The notes beneath the pieces were generated by a model, which saw only the letters and a list, made by a program, of their open reading frames with translations, was not told the origin of the DNA and made no database searches. Below, one piece after another: positions 18,922 to 27,940 of a DNA stretch of 64,000 bases. The translations under genes were made by a program, and so were the position numbers. Where the stretch lies: contig NZ_CP012332.1 of NCBI RefSeq assembly GCF_001263175.1, positions 366,001 to 430,000 on the forward strand, in the 5' to 3' direction. Position 1 is the first letter of the stretch, and each line of letters begins with the position of its first letter. This stretch comes from Vulgatibacter incomptus. Its GTDB lineage: Bacteria > Myxococcota > Myxococcia > Myxococcales > Vulgatibacteraceae.

Positions 18922-20133
18922 CTAGAACCGGGCCTCGAGGTGGACGAACAGTACCGACTCGGCGGTGCCCGCCGCCGCGCGCTCCGGGACCTCCAGGCCG
19001 AACCGCTGGTAGTCGAGGACCACCTGCACCTGTTCGTTGAAGAGGTGCGCGACGCCTCCGATGGTGCGGGTCGTCCGGCCCGTCGTCTGGTTCAGCGGGC
19101 TCGTCCGCGCCGAGTGCTCCACGTCGGGGTCGAAGAGGTCGAACCGGGCCAGCAAGCGGATCCGGAGCGGGAGGTTCAGGAAGCCGTACGCCGTGAAGAG
19201 GACGCCGTGGCGGTCGACGATGCCGAGGCCCTGGTCCCGCAGGTCCACGGAGTTCCAGGTGGGGCCCCCGCCCACCGCCAGCGTTCCGAGGTCCGGCTCG
19301 AAGGAGAGCAGCCCGCCGGCGAACGCCCGGGAGAGCCTGCGATCGTCGGCCACCGCGGGGACGCCGTAGGTGCCGAGGGCCGTCGCGCGGAGCTGCCGGC
19401 CCCAAGCGCCAGGGCTGCTCGCGAACGGCGTGTAGGTGATTCGGCCGCTCCCCTCTTTGAACTTGGTCCCCTCCGTGCTCGAGCCGCCGGCGCCGTTCGC
19501 CAGCAGGAAGTGGGCTTGCAGCCTTCCGTCGAGGAGGGTCGAGGTCGCGCCGACGCCGAGGTCCGAGACCGGCAGGCCGTCCTCGAAGTTGAACACGGAG
19601 GGGCCGAGCACCCGGTATCTCCACACGGAGTCGTCGAAGGCGGTGATCGGCTCCGACTGCAGCCCCGCGATCACGTCGAGCCCGGGCGCGACTTCCAGGA
19701 AGCGCACGAAGGAGTAGGCGAGGACCAGGTCGAGGGTGCCCTCGATGTTGCTGGTCGTCCCGCTGACACGGACGATGTCGGGCGAGATCCTCGTGTTGAT
19801 CGACCGCGTGATCTGGGCGTCGACGTTCAGATAGCTGCGCGTCAGCTCGAAGCGGTTCCCGCCGCGGGTGCTCGCCCCCGGTGGGGCCGCGGTCAGGTCG
19901 ACGCTCCAGAAGGCGAAGATGACGCCCGAGATCTCGAGGCGCTGGCTCTCCATCAAAAGGTTCGGCTTCGCCGGCACCTCGGGCGGCGTCGGAGGGAACG
20001 GGACCTCCGGACGGGTCGACTCCTCGGCGTCGTCTGGCGCCTGCTCTGCTTCGTCGACCTCCGCCGCACGGGCGGGGGCGGCTGCAGCAAGCAGCGCGCA
20101 CGCGACGATTACGCTGAGCTCTCGAAGGCCCAT
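18922..20133 (-). CDS. Outer-membrane porin-like beta-barrel protein
   Basis: This 403-residue exported protein has a signal peptide (MGLRELSVIVACALLAAAAPARA), an acidic Pro-rich linker and then alternating beta-strand sequence. It ends in Phe (VHLEARF), the usual C-terminal signal of outer-membrane barrels. The layout resembles phosphate-selective porin O/P-like proteins, which many Gram-negative bacteria carry. No catalytic motif is visible. The frame is open upstream of 20133, but the signal peptide fixes the start. It is followed by the ThrE-like gene 98 bases on. Solute specificity cannot be predicted. Confidence 0.65.
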   Translation of the reverse strand: MGLRELSVIVACALLAAAAPARAAEVDEAEQAPDDAEESTRPEVPFPPTPPEVPAKPNLLMESQRLEISGVIFAFWSVDLTAAPPGASTRGGNRFELTRSYLNVDAQITRSINTRISPDIVRVSGTTSNIEGTLDLVLAYSFVRFLEVAPGLDVIAGLQSEPITAFDDSVWRYRVLGPSVFNFEDGLPVSDLGVGATSTLLDGRLQAHFLLANGAGGSSTEGTKFKEGSGRITYTPFASSPGAWGRQLRATALGTYGVPAVADDRRLSRAFAGGLLSFEPDLGTLAVGGGPTWNSVDLRDQGLGIVDRHGVLFTAYGFLNLPLRIRLLARFDLFDPDVEHSARTSPLNQTTGRTTRTIGGVAHLFNEQVQVVLDYQRFGLEVPERAAAGTAESVLFVHLEARF

Positions 20134-20234
20134 CTCGGCTCGGGTGTCCGAAGGAGCCTGAATGGGTGGGCATCGCCGCGATTGGCGGCAACCTGGGAGA
20201 CCGTGCTTGCTGCGGCGCTTCCCGCGACGAGCTC

Positions 20235-23207
20235 CTAACCGAGGAACCAGTACGCCGACGCGAGGAGGCTGCGGCGGATCTCTCCGACCGCGGCCTTTTT
20301 CATGACGTCGGCGATGGCGCGCTCCTTGTCGCCGAAGCGGCGCTGCTCCTCGAGGCGGAGCTGATCGAGGCCGCGGCGGTACTCGCGCTCGGCGGAGTCG
20401 CGCTGGCGCCGCAGGCGGGCGCGCTCGCGGTCGTCGGCCTCGAGGAGGAGGGCCTTGCGAGAGGACTCCCACTCGGCCTTCGCGTCGGCGATGCGGCGGC
20501 GCGGCTTCTCGAGGCACTCCTCGGTGAAGCGATCCCAGCGCTCGCGGGCCTTGTCTGCCCCTGCCCCGCGACGCGCCTCGAGCTCGAGCTTCACGGCGGC
20601 CTGCGCGCGAGAGAGGGCGTTCTCCTGGGCGGTGGTGACGCTCACCGTGCCGCCGCCGGACGGGCGCTGGATGGTCTCGCGGGCGGGGATCTCCACGAAG
20701 AGCGCGCCGGTGTCGAGGTCGAGGGCGCGGTAGACGCCGCCCTCGCGGACGAGCACTACGTGGGCGATCCGCTCCTCGGGCTCACCGCTCCCCGCCTCGA
20801 GCTTGTACACGAACCACCACCCCTCCTTGCCGAAGAGGGGCGCGAGGTTGGGGGAGGCGCGGCTGGCGTCGAGGGAGAGGAAGCTGACACCCTCGGTGGG
20901 AAGGGACTTCACCAGCTTGGCTGCGGCCTTCACGATGGGAGCGCCGGGGCCGAGTTTGCGGGCGCCCTGCTCGCGGGCCTGGGCGGCGGTGCCCACCGAG
21001 TAGAGCCCGCCGGCGAGCTCGCCCCCCGCGGCGTCGAGGAGGGCCTGGGGGAGGTGGTGCACGTCGATGAGATCGCCTTCGACGCTGGCGTCGTCGCCGA
21101 GCACGGAGAGTGCGAGAGTCTTCGCCTGCTCCTCCGACTTCTGGATGACCTCCTTGGCCTGGCCCACCGCGACCTTGAGGCGCGCGCGCACCTGGTCGTC
21201 GAAGCGCTCCATCAGCACGCCGCGGGCCTCCTGCATGCGGTTGCTGATCTTCCCCTCCATCTCGGAGCGCAGGCGGTTGAAGGCGTCGTCGATCTCGCTC
21301 TCCGAGCGGCACGACTGGTAGATGTCGAGGACACGGCGCTCGAAGTCGACGCCGCTGTCGAGGGCGCCGAGGACCTCGTCGGACGCGCCGAAGACGCCGT
21401 CGAAGAGGTTGAGCTTCTGCTCGAGCAGCTCGTAGAGGCGGGCCTCCGCGGCGTTCGAGCGGTTGACCATGTTGATCACCAGCACGTCGCGCTTCTGGCC
21501 GTAGCGGTGGCAGCGGCCGATGCGCTGCTCGACGCGCTGGGGGTTCCAGGGCAGGTCGTAGTTGATCAGCAGGTTGCAGAACTGGAGGTTCAGGCCCTCG
21601 GCGCCGGCCTCGGTGGAGATCAGGATCTTGGTCTGCTCGCGGAACTCGGTGACCAGCGCCTTGCGCTCCTCGGGGCCGCTGCCGTCGCCACAGAGGATCG
21701 ACACCAGGCCATCGAAGCCGTTCTTCTCGAGGAGGTCCTTGAGGTAGTCCTGGGTGCGGCGGCTCTCGGTGAAGATCACCGCCTTCTCGGGCCAGCCGTG
21801 GGCGGCGGCCACGGTAAACGAGCGGGAGAGGGCGCGCACGAGGGAGTCGCCCTTGGCGTTCACCCGGATGGAGCGGGCGAGATCCACCATCTCGCGGAGC
21901 TCCTTCAGCTCCTGCTTGCAGTCGGAGAGCGTCATCGGCTTCTTCTTGCCGACCTCGCCGTCGTCGAGGAGCTCCTCCGCCTCCTCCTCGTAGATCCGCC
22001 GGATCTCGTCCTCGAGCCCGTCCTGGTCGTCCTCGTTCTCGTGCCCGGAGAAGAGCTCGCCCATGTGCAGGGCCTGGGCGCGGGCGACCTCCTCGGCGCG
22101 GCCCACCTTGGCCTCTAGCGAGTCGGCCAGCTTCTCCAGGGTGGAGGCGATGGCGAAGGTCGAGCTGCCGAGGAGCTTGCGGTAGCAGAGCGTGAGGAGC
22201 GTGCGGCGCTCCGGGGCGATCGCGGCCAGCTCCTCGCGGCAGAGGTACTCGCTCACCTTGTCGTAGAGGAGCTGCTCCTTCTCCGAGGGGCGGAAGTCCT
22301 CCACGATGGAGCGGCGGTTCGTGTACTTCACGTACTCGCGCACCTGTCGCCGCAGCGTCCGCTGCACTACGGGTGAGATCCGCTCCTTCAGGTCGTTCAT
22401 CAGGTCCTGGCGCTCGGCGAGGATCTTCTTCTCGTCGGGAGCGCCCGGGGGCGGCGGCGGATGGAGTAGCTGGCCGTAGAGCGCGCGGAAGGCGTCCTCT
22501 GGCCCGAGGATGGTCTCGTCGAGGAGGCTCACCAGGCCGTAGAGCTCCAGCAGCGAGTTCTGCAGGGGCGTCGCGGTGAGGAGGAGCTTGGGCACGCCGG
22601 TGAGCGACTCGCGCATGGCGCGGCCGGTCTTGTGGCTCACCTTGTAGGCGTTGCGCAGGCGGTGGGCCTCGTCGATCACCACCAGATCCCAGGGGATCCG
22701 CTTGAGCTGGTCGGGGCGGTTCACCGCGAAGGGCACCGAGCAGATCAGGGGCACCGGAAGGTCGAAGGGGTTCATCCGGCCCGCGGCCTTCGCGGAGGGG
22801 CCGTCCACGCACTCGGCGGTGAGGCCGAACTTGTCCCAGAGCTCGTCGCGCCACTGGGCGCGCAGGGGCGCCGGCGCGAGGATCAGGATCCGGCCGCGGC
22901 CCTCCGACGCGAGCTGGGCGATCACGAGGCCCGCCTCGACGGTCTTGCCGAGGCCGACCTCGTCGCCGAAGACGCAGCCGCCGGTGGCGAGGCTCTCGAG
23001 GCCGAAGGTGGCGGCCTCGAGCTGGTGCGGGTTCAGGTCGACGCAGGCCTCGGAGAGGGCGGGCGCGACGCGGCTCAGGGCCTCGCCGCCACGCTTGCGC
23101 AGGATCTCCTCGGCCAGGATCCGAAGGTGGAAGGGCGTCGCCGACTTCCCTTCGTCCTTGCGCGCCTTGCCCACCGGCCGCAACACCTCGACCACCGCCT
23201 CGCCCAT
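20235..23207 (-). CDS. SNF2-family DEAD/DEAH-box helicase with C-terminal coiled coil
   Basis: This 990-residue SF2 ATPase has Walker A GDEVGLGKT at about residues 81-89, DEAH at 179-182 and motif III LLTATPLQN near 213. The helicase C domain lies near 530-570 (EAGAEGLNLQFCN then QRVEQRIGRCHRYGQ). An acidic insertion separates the two ATPase lobes, and the last 150 residues are a charged coiled coil. The order is that of RapA/HepA-like SNF2 translocases, which remodel protein-DNA complexes such as stalled RNA polymerase. The start at 23207 follows GAGAGCGAAGG. It stands alone, with no nuclease, methylase or other defence gene beside it, so a DISARM-type role is not supported. Confidence 0.85.
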   Translation of the reverse strand: MGEAVVEVLRPVGKARKDEGKSATPFHLRILAEEILRKRGGEALSRVAPALSEACVDLNPHQLEAATFGLESLATGGCVFGDEVGLGKTVEAGLVIAQLASEGRGRILILAPAPLRAQWRDELWDKFGLTAECVDGPSAKAAGRMNPFDLPVPLICSVPFAVNRPDQLKRIPWDLVVIDEAHRLRNAYKVSHKTGRAMRESLTGVPKLLLTATPLQNSLLELYGLVSLLDETILGPEDAFRALYGQLLHPPPPPGAPDEKKILAERQDLMNDLKERISPVVQRTLRRQVREYVKYTNRRSIVEDFRPSEKEQLLYDKVSEYLCREELAAIAPERRTLLTLCYRKLLGSSTFAIASTLEKLADSLEAKVGRAEEVARAQALHMGELFSGHENEDDQDGLEDEIRRIYEEEAEELLDDGEVGKKKPMTLSDCKQELKELREMVDLARSIRVNAKGDSLVRALSRSFTVAAAHGWPEKAVIFTESRRTQDYLKDLLEKNGFDGLVSILCGDGSGPEERKALVTEFREQTKILISTEAGAEGLNLQFCNLLINYDLPWNPQRVEQRIGRCHRYGQKRDVLVINMVNRSNAAEARLYELLEQKLNLFDGVFGASDEVLGALDSGVDFERRVLDIYQSCRSESEIDDAFNRLRSEMEGKISNRMQEARGVLMERFDDQVRARLKVAVGQAKEVIQKSEEQAKTLALSVLGDDASVEGDLIDVHHLPQALLDAAGGELAGGLYSVGTAAQAREQGARKLGPGAPIVKAAAKLVKSLPTEGVSFLSLDASRASPNLAPLFGKEGWWFVYKLEAGSGEPEERIAHVVLVREGGVYRALDLDTGALFVEIPARETIQRPSGGGTVSVTTAQENALSRAQAAVKLELEARRGAGADKARERWDRFTEECLEKPRRRIADAKAEWESSRKALLLEADDRERARLRRQRDSAEREYRRGLDQLRLEEQRRFGDKERAIADVMKKAAVGEIRRSLLASAYWFLG

Positions 23208-23402
23208 CCTTCGCTCTCCGAACCCCGAAAGTGCCGCGGCGTCCGCCGCATGCCCCCGTGCGAAAGCGGCGAAGGTAGCAGACGGGATCCCGAGGGTCAC
23301 CGCTCGAATGCGCACTGCGTCGAAAGAGGTCCGCAGCACGAATTTCGGGCGAATTCGAGCTCAATACGGGAGCGCCGTCGCTGGCGACTTCGCGTCTGCG
23401 TG

Positions 23403-24029
23403 TCAGGCGAGCGAAGCGTAGAGCCGCGCCGTGGCCTCCGCGGGATCACCGTCTGCGAGCCACGAGCGGATGGCGGCGACGGCGCTCGCGCCGGCGTGGA
23501 TGGCGTCGCGAGCGTTTGCGGAGTCGATTCCGCCCAGCGCTACGATCGGCATCCTGACCGCAGCGTCTCGCAGCGCCTCCAGGCCGATCGCGGGGCCCTT
23601 CCCCGGGGACGCGAAGATCGGGCTGTACGTGGCGAAGTCCGCGCCCGCGCTCGCTTCGAGCTCTTCGAGGGAGTGGCAGCTCGCGCCCACGAGCCGCGAG
23701 CCGAGGAGCGCGCGGGCATCCTTCGGGACGACGGAGCTGCCGGTGAGATGGACGCCGTCGGCGCCCGCCGCGAGCGCGACGTCGAGGCGATCGTTGACGA
23801 GGAAGGGTGCGCCTCTTCGTCTGCAGATCGCGCCGACGCTCCGCGCCAGCTCCAGCAGCGCCGACGCGGAGAGATCCTTTTCGCGGAGCTGCACGGCGGC
23901 GGCACCGGGCGGGATCCCGGAGAGCGCGCGATCCACCGCCGCCGGCAGGTCGGGAACCATCCGGCGGTCGGTGATCAGGTAGAGGCGAAATCCGAGCGGC
24001 ATCGCGAAACCCGCCTCCCCGGGGTGCAT
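23403..24029 (-). CDS. thiE: Thiamine-phosphate synthase
   Basis: This 208-residue TIM-barrel enzyme joins HMP pyrophosphate and the thiazole phosphate into thiamine phosphate. Family blocks: YLITDRR near the start, VQLREKDLSA, FLVNDRLDVALAAGADGVHLTG, SCHSLEEL, YSPIFASPGKG and ALGGID. All expected phosphate and pyrophosphate-binding elements look present. The start overlaps the thiG stop by one base (TGATG), so thiE is the last gene of a thiS-thiG-thiE operon. Confidence 0.9.
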   Translation of the reverse strand: MHPGEAGFAMPLGFRLYLITDRRMVPDLPAAVDRALSGIPPGAAAVQLREKDLSASALLELARSVGAICRRRGAPFLVNDRLDVALAAGADGVHLTGSSVVPKDARALLGSRLVGASCHSLEELEASAGADFATYSPIFASPGKGPAIGLEALRDAAVRMPIVALGGIDSANARDAIHAGASAVAAIRSWLADGDPAEATARLYASLA

Positions 24030-24808
24030 CAGCGGGCGCCGGAGATCGTCCCCTCGATCGGTGACGAGGCCGAGCCGTAGAGCTTCTTCGGGATCCGGCC
24101 GGCCAGGTACGCGTCGCGGCCCGCCTCGCAGGCGGCCTTCATCGCCCGCGCCATGCGCACCGGCTCCTTCGCACAGGCGATCGCGGTGTTCAGGAGAACG
24201 GCGTCGCAGCCGAGCTCCATCGCGATGGCCACGTCGCTGGCGGTGCCCACGCCGGCGTCGACCAGCACGGGGACCTTCACCTGCTCGCGGAGGATCATGA
24301 GGTTGTAGGGGTTGCGGACCCCGAGGCCCGAGCCGATCGGCGCGCCCAGCGGCATCACGGCGGCGCAGCCGACGTCCTCGAGCTTGCGGGCGACCACCGC
24401 GTCGTCGGTGGTGTAGGGCAGGACGGTGAAGCCCTCCTTCACCAGCACCTCGGCCGCCTTCAGGGTCTCCACCACGTCGGGGAGGAGCGTCTTCTGATCG
24501 GCGAGGACCTCGAGCTTGACGAGGTCGCTGCCCCAGAGCTCGCGGGCGAGGCGGCAGGTGCGGATCGCGTCGTCGGCGGTGAAGCAGCCCGCCGTGTTGG
24601 GGAGCAGCTTCATGCCCTCCGGGATCCAGTGGAGGAGGCTCTCCTCGCCCTTGGCCGAGAGGTCGAGGCGCCGGACCGCCACGGTGACGATCTCGCTCCC
24701 CGACGCCAGGAGCGCTTCCTTCATCGTCGGGAAGTCGGCGTACTTCCCGGTCCCGGTGAAGAGGCGCGAATGGAAGACATGGTTGCCAATCCGGAGGGTT
24801 TCGGACAT
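24029..24808 (-). CDS. thiG: Thiazole synthase
   Basis: This 259-residue TIM-barrel protein makes the thiazole moiety of thiamine from deoxyxylulose phosphate, dehydroglycine and sulfur supplied by ThiS-thiocarboxylate. Visible are RLFTGTGKY at the start, the Schiff-base Lys in LVKLEVLAD near residue 97, [25 protein letters not shown] and the phosphate-binding end. It follows thiS by 88 bases and overlaps thiE. No thiF, thiH or thiO gene is nearby, so the dehydroglycine source is encoded elsewhere. Confidence 0.92.
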   Translation of the reverse strand: MSETLRIGNHVFHSRLFTGTGKYADFPTMKEALLASGSEIVTVAVRRLDLSAKGEESLLHWIPEGMKLLPNTAGCFTADDAIRTCRLARELWGSDLVKLEVLADQKTLLPDVVETLKAAEVLVKEGFTVLPYTTDDAVVARKLEDVGCAAVMPLGAPIGSGLGVRNPYNLMILREQVKVPVLVDAGVGTASDVAIAMELGCDAVLLNTAIACAKEPVRMARAMKAACEAGRDAYLAGRIPKKLYGSASSPIEGTISGAR

Positions 24809-24896
24809 CTGCTGCCTCGCTCGTTTGCGCGCCCGGAGCCGAATGCCCGATGGGCGCGCGTTCCTGCCTGTTGGTTGCTGCGCTCGCCTCTGGCGA

Positions 24897-25100
24897 TCAG
24901 CCGCCGCCCACGAAGGCCACGACCTCGACCTGGTCTCCGGCGCCGAGCACGTGCGCGCCGTGATCGGCGCGCCTGACCACGTGGAGGTTCACCTCGACGG
25001 CGACCCGCTCACGGACCACGCCCAGGAGGTCGAGGAGCTGGGCTACCGTGCTGCCCTCGGGGATCTCGTGCTCCTCCCCGTTGACCTGAAGAACCACCAC
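24897..25100 (-). CDS. thiS: Sulfur carrier protein ThiS
   Basis: This 67-residue ubiquitin-fold protein carries sulfur for thiazole synthesis as a C-terminal thiocarboxylate. It begins [16 protein letters not shown] and ends in VGGG, giving the required Gly-Gly tail (with one extra Gly). The start is the GTG at 25100 behind AAGGAG; longer readings add unrelated residues. It opens the thiS-thiG-thiE operon. I looked for a TPP riboswitch in the 277 bases between thiS and the aldolase gene and did not find the conserved CUGAGA core, so regulation is not visible. Confidence 0.85.
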   Translation of the reverse strand: MVVLQVNGEEHEIPEGSTVAQLLDLLGVVRERVAVEVNLHVVRRADHGAHVLGAGDQVEVVAFVGGG

Positions 25101-25377
25101 GCGACTCCTTCCCACGCGAAGGGCGCATGGGCCCCGACTAGGTAGCAACAATGTCGCCTGCGCGCCAGTCGACCCCGGGCCGCCCCAGGAGAACGCGGCG
25201 CGTTGCGGAAAAGCGGCCTGGCGCTCCCGGGAGGCGTCGGCGGCTTGCCCTTCGAGATCGGAACGACTACTAGAGGGGCGGATTTCTAAGCCGGGTCCTT
25301 GGGGAGGGGAGGCGCTGCGTCTTCACGGCAGCGGCCTGCGCTCCATCTTCGAAGGAGACGGCGCCTTTGGAGACGAC

Positions 25378-26304
25378 ATGCGCAACAGCGATCAGGTGCG
25401 GAAGATCCTCTCGTGGTACCCCTCGGACAATCCGGGCACGCTCTCGAACCTCGCCCGGATGATGAACACCGGCCGCCTCGCGGGCACCGGCAAGTTCGTG
25501 ATCCTCCCGGTGGATCAGGGCTTCGAGCACGGCCCGGTCCGGTCGTTCCAGCCGAACCCCGGCGGCTACGATCCCGACTATCACTACAACCTCGCCATCG
25601 ACGCGGGCTGCAACGCCTACGCTGCGCCGCTGGGGGCCCTCGAGGCCACCGCGGGTAAGTACAACGGCGAGATCCCCCTCATCCTCAAGCTGAACAACTC
25701 CGACTCGATGGCGAAGGTCGGCGAGCCGATCTCCGCGATCACCGGCTCGGTGGAGGACGCGCTCCGCCTCGGCTGCTCCGCCATCGGCTTCACCATCTAC
25801 CCGGGCTCCGCCGAGCGGAACCTGATGTACGAGCAGATCCGGGAGATGATCCTCGAGGCCAAGAGCGTCGGCATCCCCACCGTGCTCTGGGCCTACCCCC
25901 GCGGCTCCGGCCTCTCCAAGGCCGGCGAGACCGCCGTCGACATCGTGGCCTACGCGGCCCACGTGGCGGCGCAGCTCGGCGCCCACGTGATCAAGGTGAA
26001 GCCGCCCACCGCCCACGTGGAGCAGCCGGAGAACCAGAAGGTCTTCGAGAAGTTCAACATCCCGACCGCCACCATGGCCGACCGCGTCCGCCATGTGGTC
26101 CAGTCCTGCTTCAACGGCAAGCGGATCGTGATCTTCTCCGGCGGCGAGGCCAAGGGCACCGACGCCGTCCTCGAGGAGATCCGCGGGATCCGTGACGGCG
26201 GCGGCTTCGGCTCGATCATGGGCCGCAACGCCTTCCAGCGCCCCCACGACGAGGCCGTGAAGCTCCTCAACACGATCATGGACATCTACGCCGGCAAGGC
26301 GTAG
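25378..26304 (+). CDS. fbaB: Class I fructose-bisphosphate aldolase (DhnA/FbaB type)
   Basis: This 308-residue aldolase interconverts fructose 1,6-bisphosphate with DHAP and glyceraldehyde-3-phosphate using a Lys Schiff base and no metal. It shows VILPVDQGFEHGP near residue 45, the Schiff-base region HVIKVKPPTAH near 205, and the phosphate-binding FSGGEAKG and GSIMGRNAFQRP near the end. The ATG follows GGAGACGAC. The gene stands alone and ends in a strong bidirectional terminator shared with the convergent RCC1 gene. Confidence 0.9.
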   Translation: MRNSDQVRKILSWYPSDNPGTLSNLARMMNTGRLAGTGKFVILPVDQGFEHGPVRSFQPNPGGYDPDYHYNLAIDAGCNAYAAPLGALEATAGKYNGEIPLILKLNNSDSMAKVGEPISAITGSVEDALRLGCSAIGFTIYPGSAERNLMYEQIREMILEAKSVGIPTVLWAYPRGSGLSKAGETAVDIVAYAAHVAAQLGAHVIKVKPPTAHVEQPENQKVFEKFNIPTATMADRVRHVVQSCFNGKRIVIFSGGEAKGTDAVLEEIRGIRDGGGFGSIMGRNAFQRPHDEAVKLLNTIMDIYAGKA

Positions 26305-26356
26305 CCCGGGTCGAGTATTCAGCCTTCTCCACTTGTGGTCGAATGAAGCACGCATG

Positions 26357-26395
26357 AAAAACGCCTCCGACTCACATCGAGTCGGAGGCGTTTTT
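26357..26395. terminator. Bidirectional rho-independent terminator
   Basis: A perfect 17-bp inverted repeat (AAAAACGCCTCCGACTC and its complement) with a 5-base loop, A5 on one side and T5 on the other. It works for fbaB on the plus strand and for the RCC1 gene on the minus strand, the most convincing terminator in the window. Confidence 0.92.
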
Positions 26396-26437
26396 CGTTT
26401 GGGCCTCCCGATCTTCACGGGAGGCCCCAGAGGCCGA

Positions 26438-27745
26438 TTAGTTCTTGATGCTCACCTTGGTGGGCACGTTCGCAGCCTGGCCCGAGCCGATACCGAGCTG
26501 GAGCTCGTTGTTGCGGCCCCAGCAGTAGACCTGGCCGTCGGTGGCGATGCCGCAGGTGTGGGCGCGGCCTGCCGCGAGGGCCTGGAACGCAGGGCCCTTG
26601 GTGCGCACCGGATTCGCCGACCGATCGACCGAGGTCCCGTCTCCGAGCTGGCCGTACTCGTTCGAGCCCCAGCACCAGACGTCGCCGTTCGAGGCGAGGC
26701 CGCAGGTGTGGTTCTCGCCCGTGACGAGCGAGACGTACGCGACGTTGCCGGACACGGTGACGCGGCCGGAGGGATCGACGGGGTAGCTGCCGTTGCCCAG
26801 CTGGCCGCGCTTGCCGTCGCCCCAGCACTTCGTCACCGACTTGCCGTTCTCGACGGCGGTGGCGCAGCTATGGGCCGCGCCGAGGGCGAAGGTGCGGATG
26901 TCGGGCATCACGCCGTTGGAATCCGGGCCCCAGACGCCGATGAAGGCGGGGACCGGATCGGGCGAAGAGAGGCCCCAGGCGATCTGACCGCGCTCGTTGT
27001 CGCCGAAGCAGAAGAGGCCGCCATCGACTCCGAGCCCGCACACGTGGCTCCTGCCGACGCGCAGCGAGCCGAAGCCCCTCGCCGGGACCGGGTCGGGGGA
27101 CGAGGTCCTCGCCGGGACCGGATCGGGAGACGACATGCGCTCGCGGGCCGGGACGGGATCGGGAGACGACTCCTTCTCCTTCGCAGGGACGGGGTCGGGG
27201 GAGGAGCCGGCGCGATCGCCCCAGCACCAGGGCTCGGAGCCATCGAGGGCACAGGTGATCGCCGCGCCTGCACGAAGACCGGTGAACGAGTGCCCGCCGG
27301 TCACGGTCGAGGGCGCGTTGCGATCCGCGTAATCCCCGGTGCCGAGCTGGCCGGCGTCGTTCTTGCCCCAGCAGAAGGTCCCGCTATCGGAGACACCGCA
27401 GACGTGATGGAGGCCTGCGGTCAGAGACTTGAAGCGCTCCCTTCCCGAGACGGGGATGCCGGAATTGGAAACGGTGGTCTTTCCCGCGCCGAGCTCGCCG
27501 TTCGCTCCGGTTCCCCAGCAGTACGCCTGGCCATTGGCTGCGAGGGCACACGTATGAGAGTCGCCTGCTACGAGATCGATGTAGCTGGTGGTGAGCCCGC
27601 TATTCGTCGAGCCGGTCGGCACGTCGGCAGATTCGCTCTCGAGGGGCGCGCCGCAGCCGGTTGCGATGGCGGCCGTTCCGAGTACAGCCGCGAGGCAGTG
27701 GGACAGCGGAGAAACGAAACGCCTGGAATGGAGACGGCCGGACAT
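26438..27745 (-). CDS. RCC1-repeat lipoprotein with an expanded SSPDPVPA linker
   Basis: This 435-residue lipoprotein has a signal sequence with lipobox IATGC (Cys near residue 31). Six or seven RCC1-like propeller blades follow, each with HTCAL or HVCGV then WCWG and GQLG cores. These are the same cores seen in the large RCC1 protein families of myxobacteria. Between two blades the sequence SSPDPVPA appears four times in about 40 residues, with a fifth copy at a later blade junction. Paired Cys in each blade suggest disulfides outside the cytoplasm. The start ATG follows GGAAGGG. Function unknown; RCC1 folds usually bind proteins. Confidence 0.8.
   Translation of the reverse strand: MSGRLHSRRFVSPLSHCLAAVLGTAAIATGCGAPLESESADVPTGSTNSGLTTSYIDLVAGDSHTCALAANGQAYCWGTGANGELGAGKTTVSNSGIPVSGRERFKSLTAGLHHVCGVSDSGTFCWGKNDAGQLGTGDYADRNAPSTVTGGHSFTGLRAGAAITCALDGSEPWCWGDRAGSSPDPVPAKEKESSPDPVPARERMSSPDPVPARTSSPDPVPARGFGSLRVGRSHVCGLGVDGGLFCFGDNERGQIAWGLSSPDPVPAFIGVWGPDSNGVMPDIRTFALGAAHSCATAVENGKSVTKCWGDGKRGQLGNGSYPVDPSGRVTVSGNVAYVSLVTGENHTCGLASNGDVWCWGSNEYGQLGDGTSVDRSANPVRTKGPAFQALAAGRAHTCGIATDGQVYCWGRNNELQLGIGSGQAANVPTKVSIKN
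26947..27205 (-). repeat. SSPDPVPA coding repeat in the RCC1 gene
   Basis: Four copies of a 24-base unit encoding SSPDPVPA lie at about 27078-27205, spaced 2 to 6 codons apart, and a fifth at 26947-26970. Copies differ mainly at synonymous sites, so they are old enough to have drifted but are held at the protein level. The motif resembles the natural RCC1 blade-joining segment. Confidence 0.8.
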
Positions 27746-27860
27746 CGGTTGCCCTTCCTCGCTCGGCTGCCCTGACTCGAGCCGCAGGCCTCGAGCCATC
27801 CCCTGGCCCTGGATGGGCCATTGCAGCGAGACGATAGCCGAGCGTATCCGATGGCAACAC

Positions 27861-27885
27861 GGGATGCCAAGGCTAGCGGCATCCC
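27861..27885. terminator. Weak hairpin after the SDR gene
   Basis: An 8-bp perfect stem (GGGATGCC and complement) with a 9-base loop lies about 55 bases past the end of the ceramide operon on the minus strand and before the RCC1 start. There is no U-run, so it may be a rho-dependent or attenuating structure. Confidence 0.3.
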
Positions 27886-27940
27886 ATGGCTATGACGGTC
27901 CGCCTGGAGCCTACTACAGAATCGGCAAGATCATAAAGCT

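Noticed and set aside
20166..22118. Long open frame on the plus strand opposite the SNF2 helicase gene (also similar ones at 28286-30199, 34030-36603 and 52709-54100)
   Set aside because: They are antisense shadows of real genes in high-GC DNA. Composition is dominated by Ala, Glu, Leu and Gly and no domain motif appears, while the opposite strand shows full family motifs.
20235..23207. DISARM-like defence helicase
   Set aside because: No methylase, DUF1998 or phospholipase-D partner gene is adjacent; RapA/HepA-like SNF2 fits better.
25101..25377. TPP riboswitch before thiS
   Set aside because: The conserved CUGAGA and ACCUGA-type cores are not found on the minus strand.
27078..27205. CRISPR-like repeated units
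   Set aside because: Repeats are in frame, encode SSPDPVPA and have short variable spacers of a few codons inside a gene.
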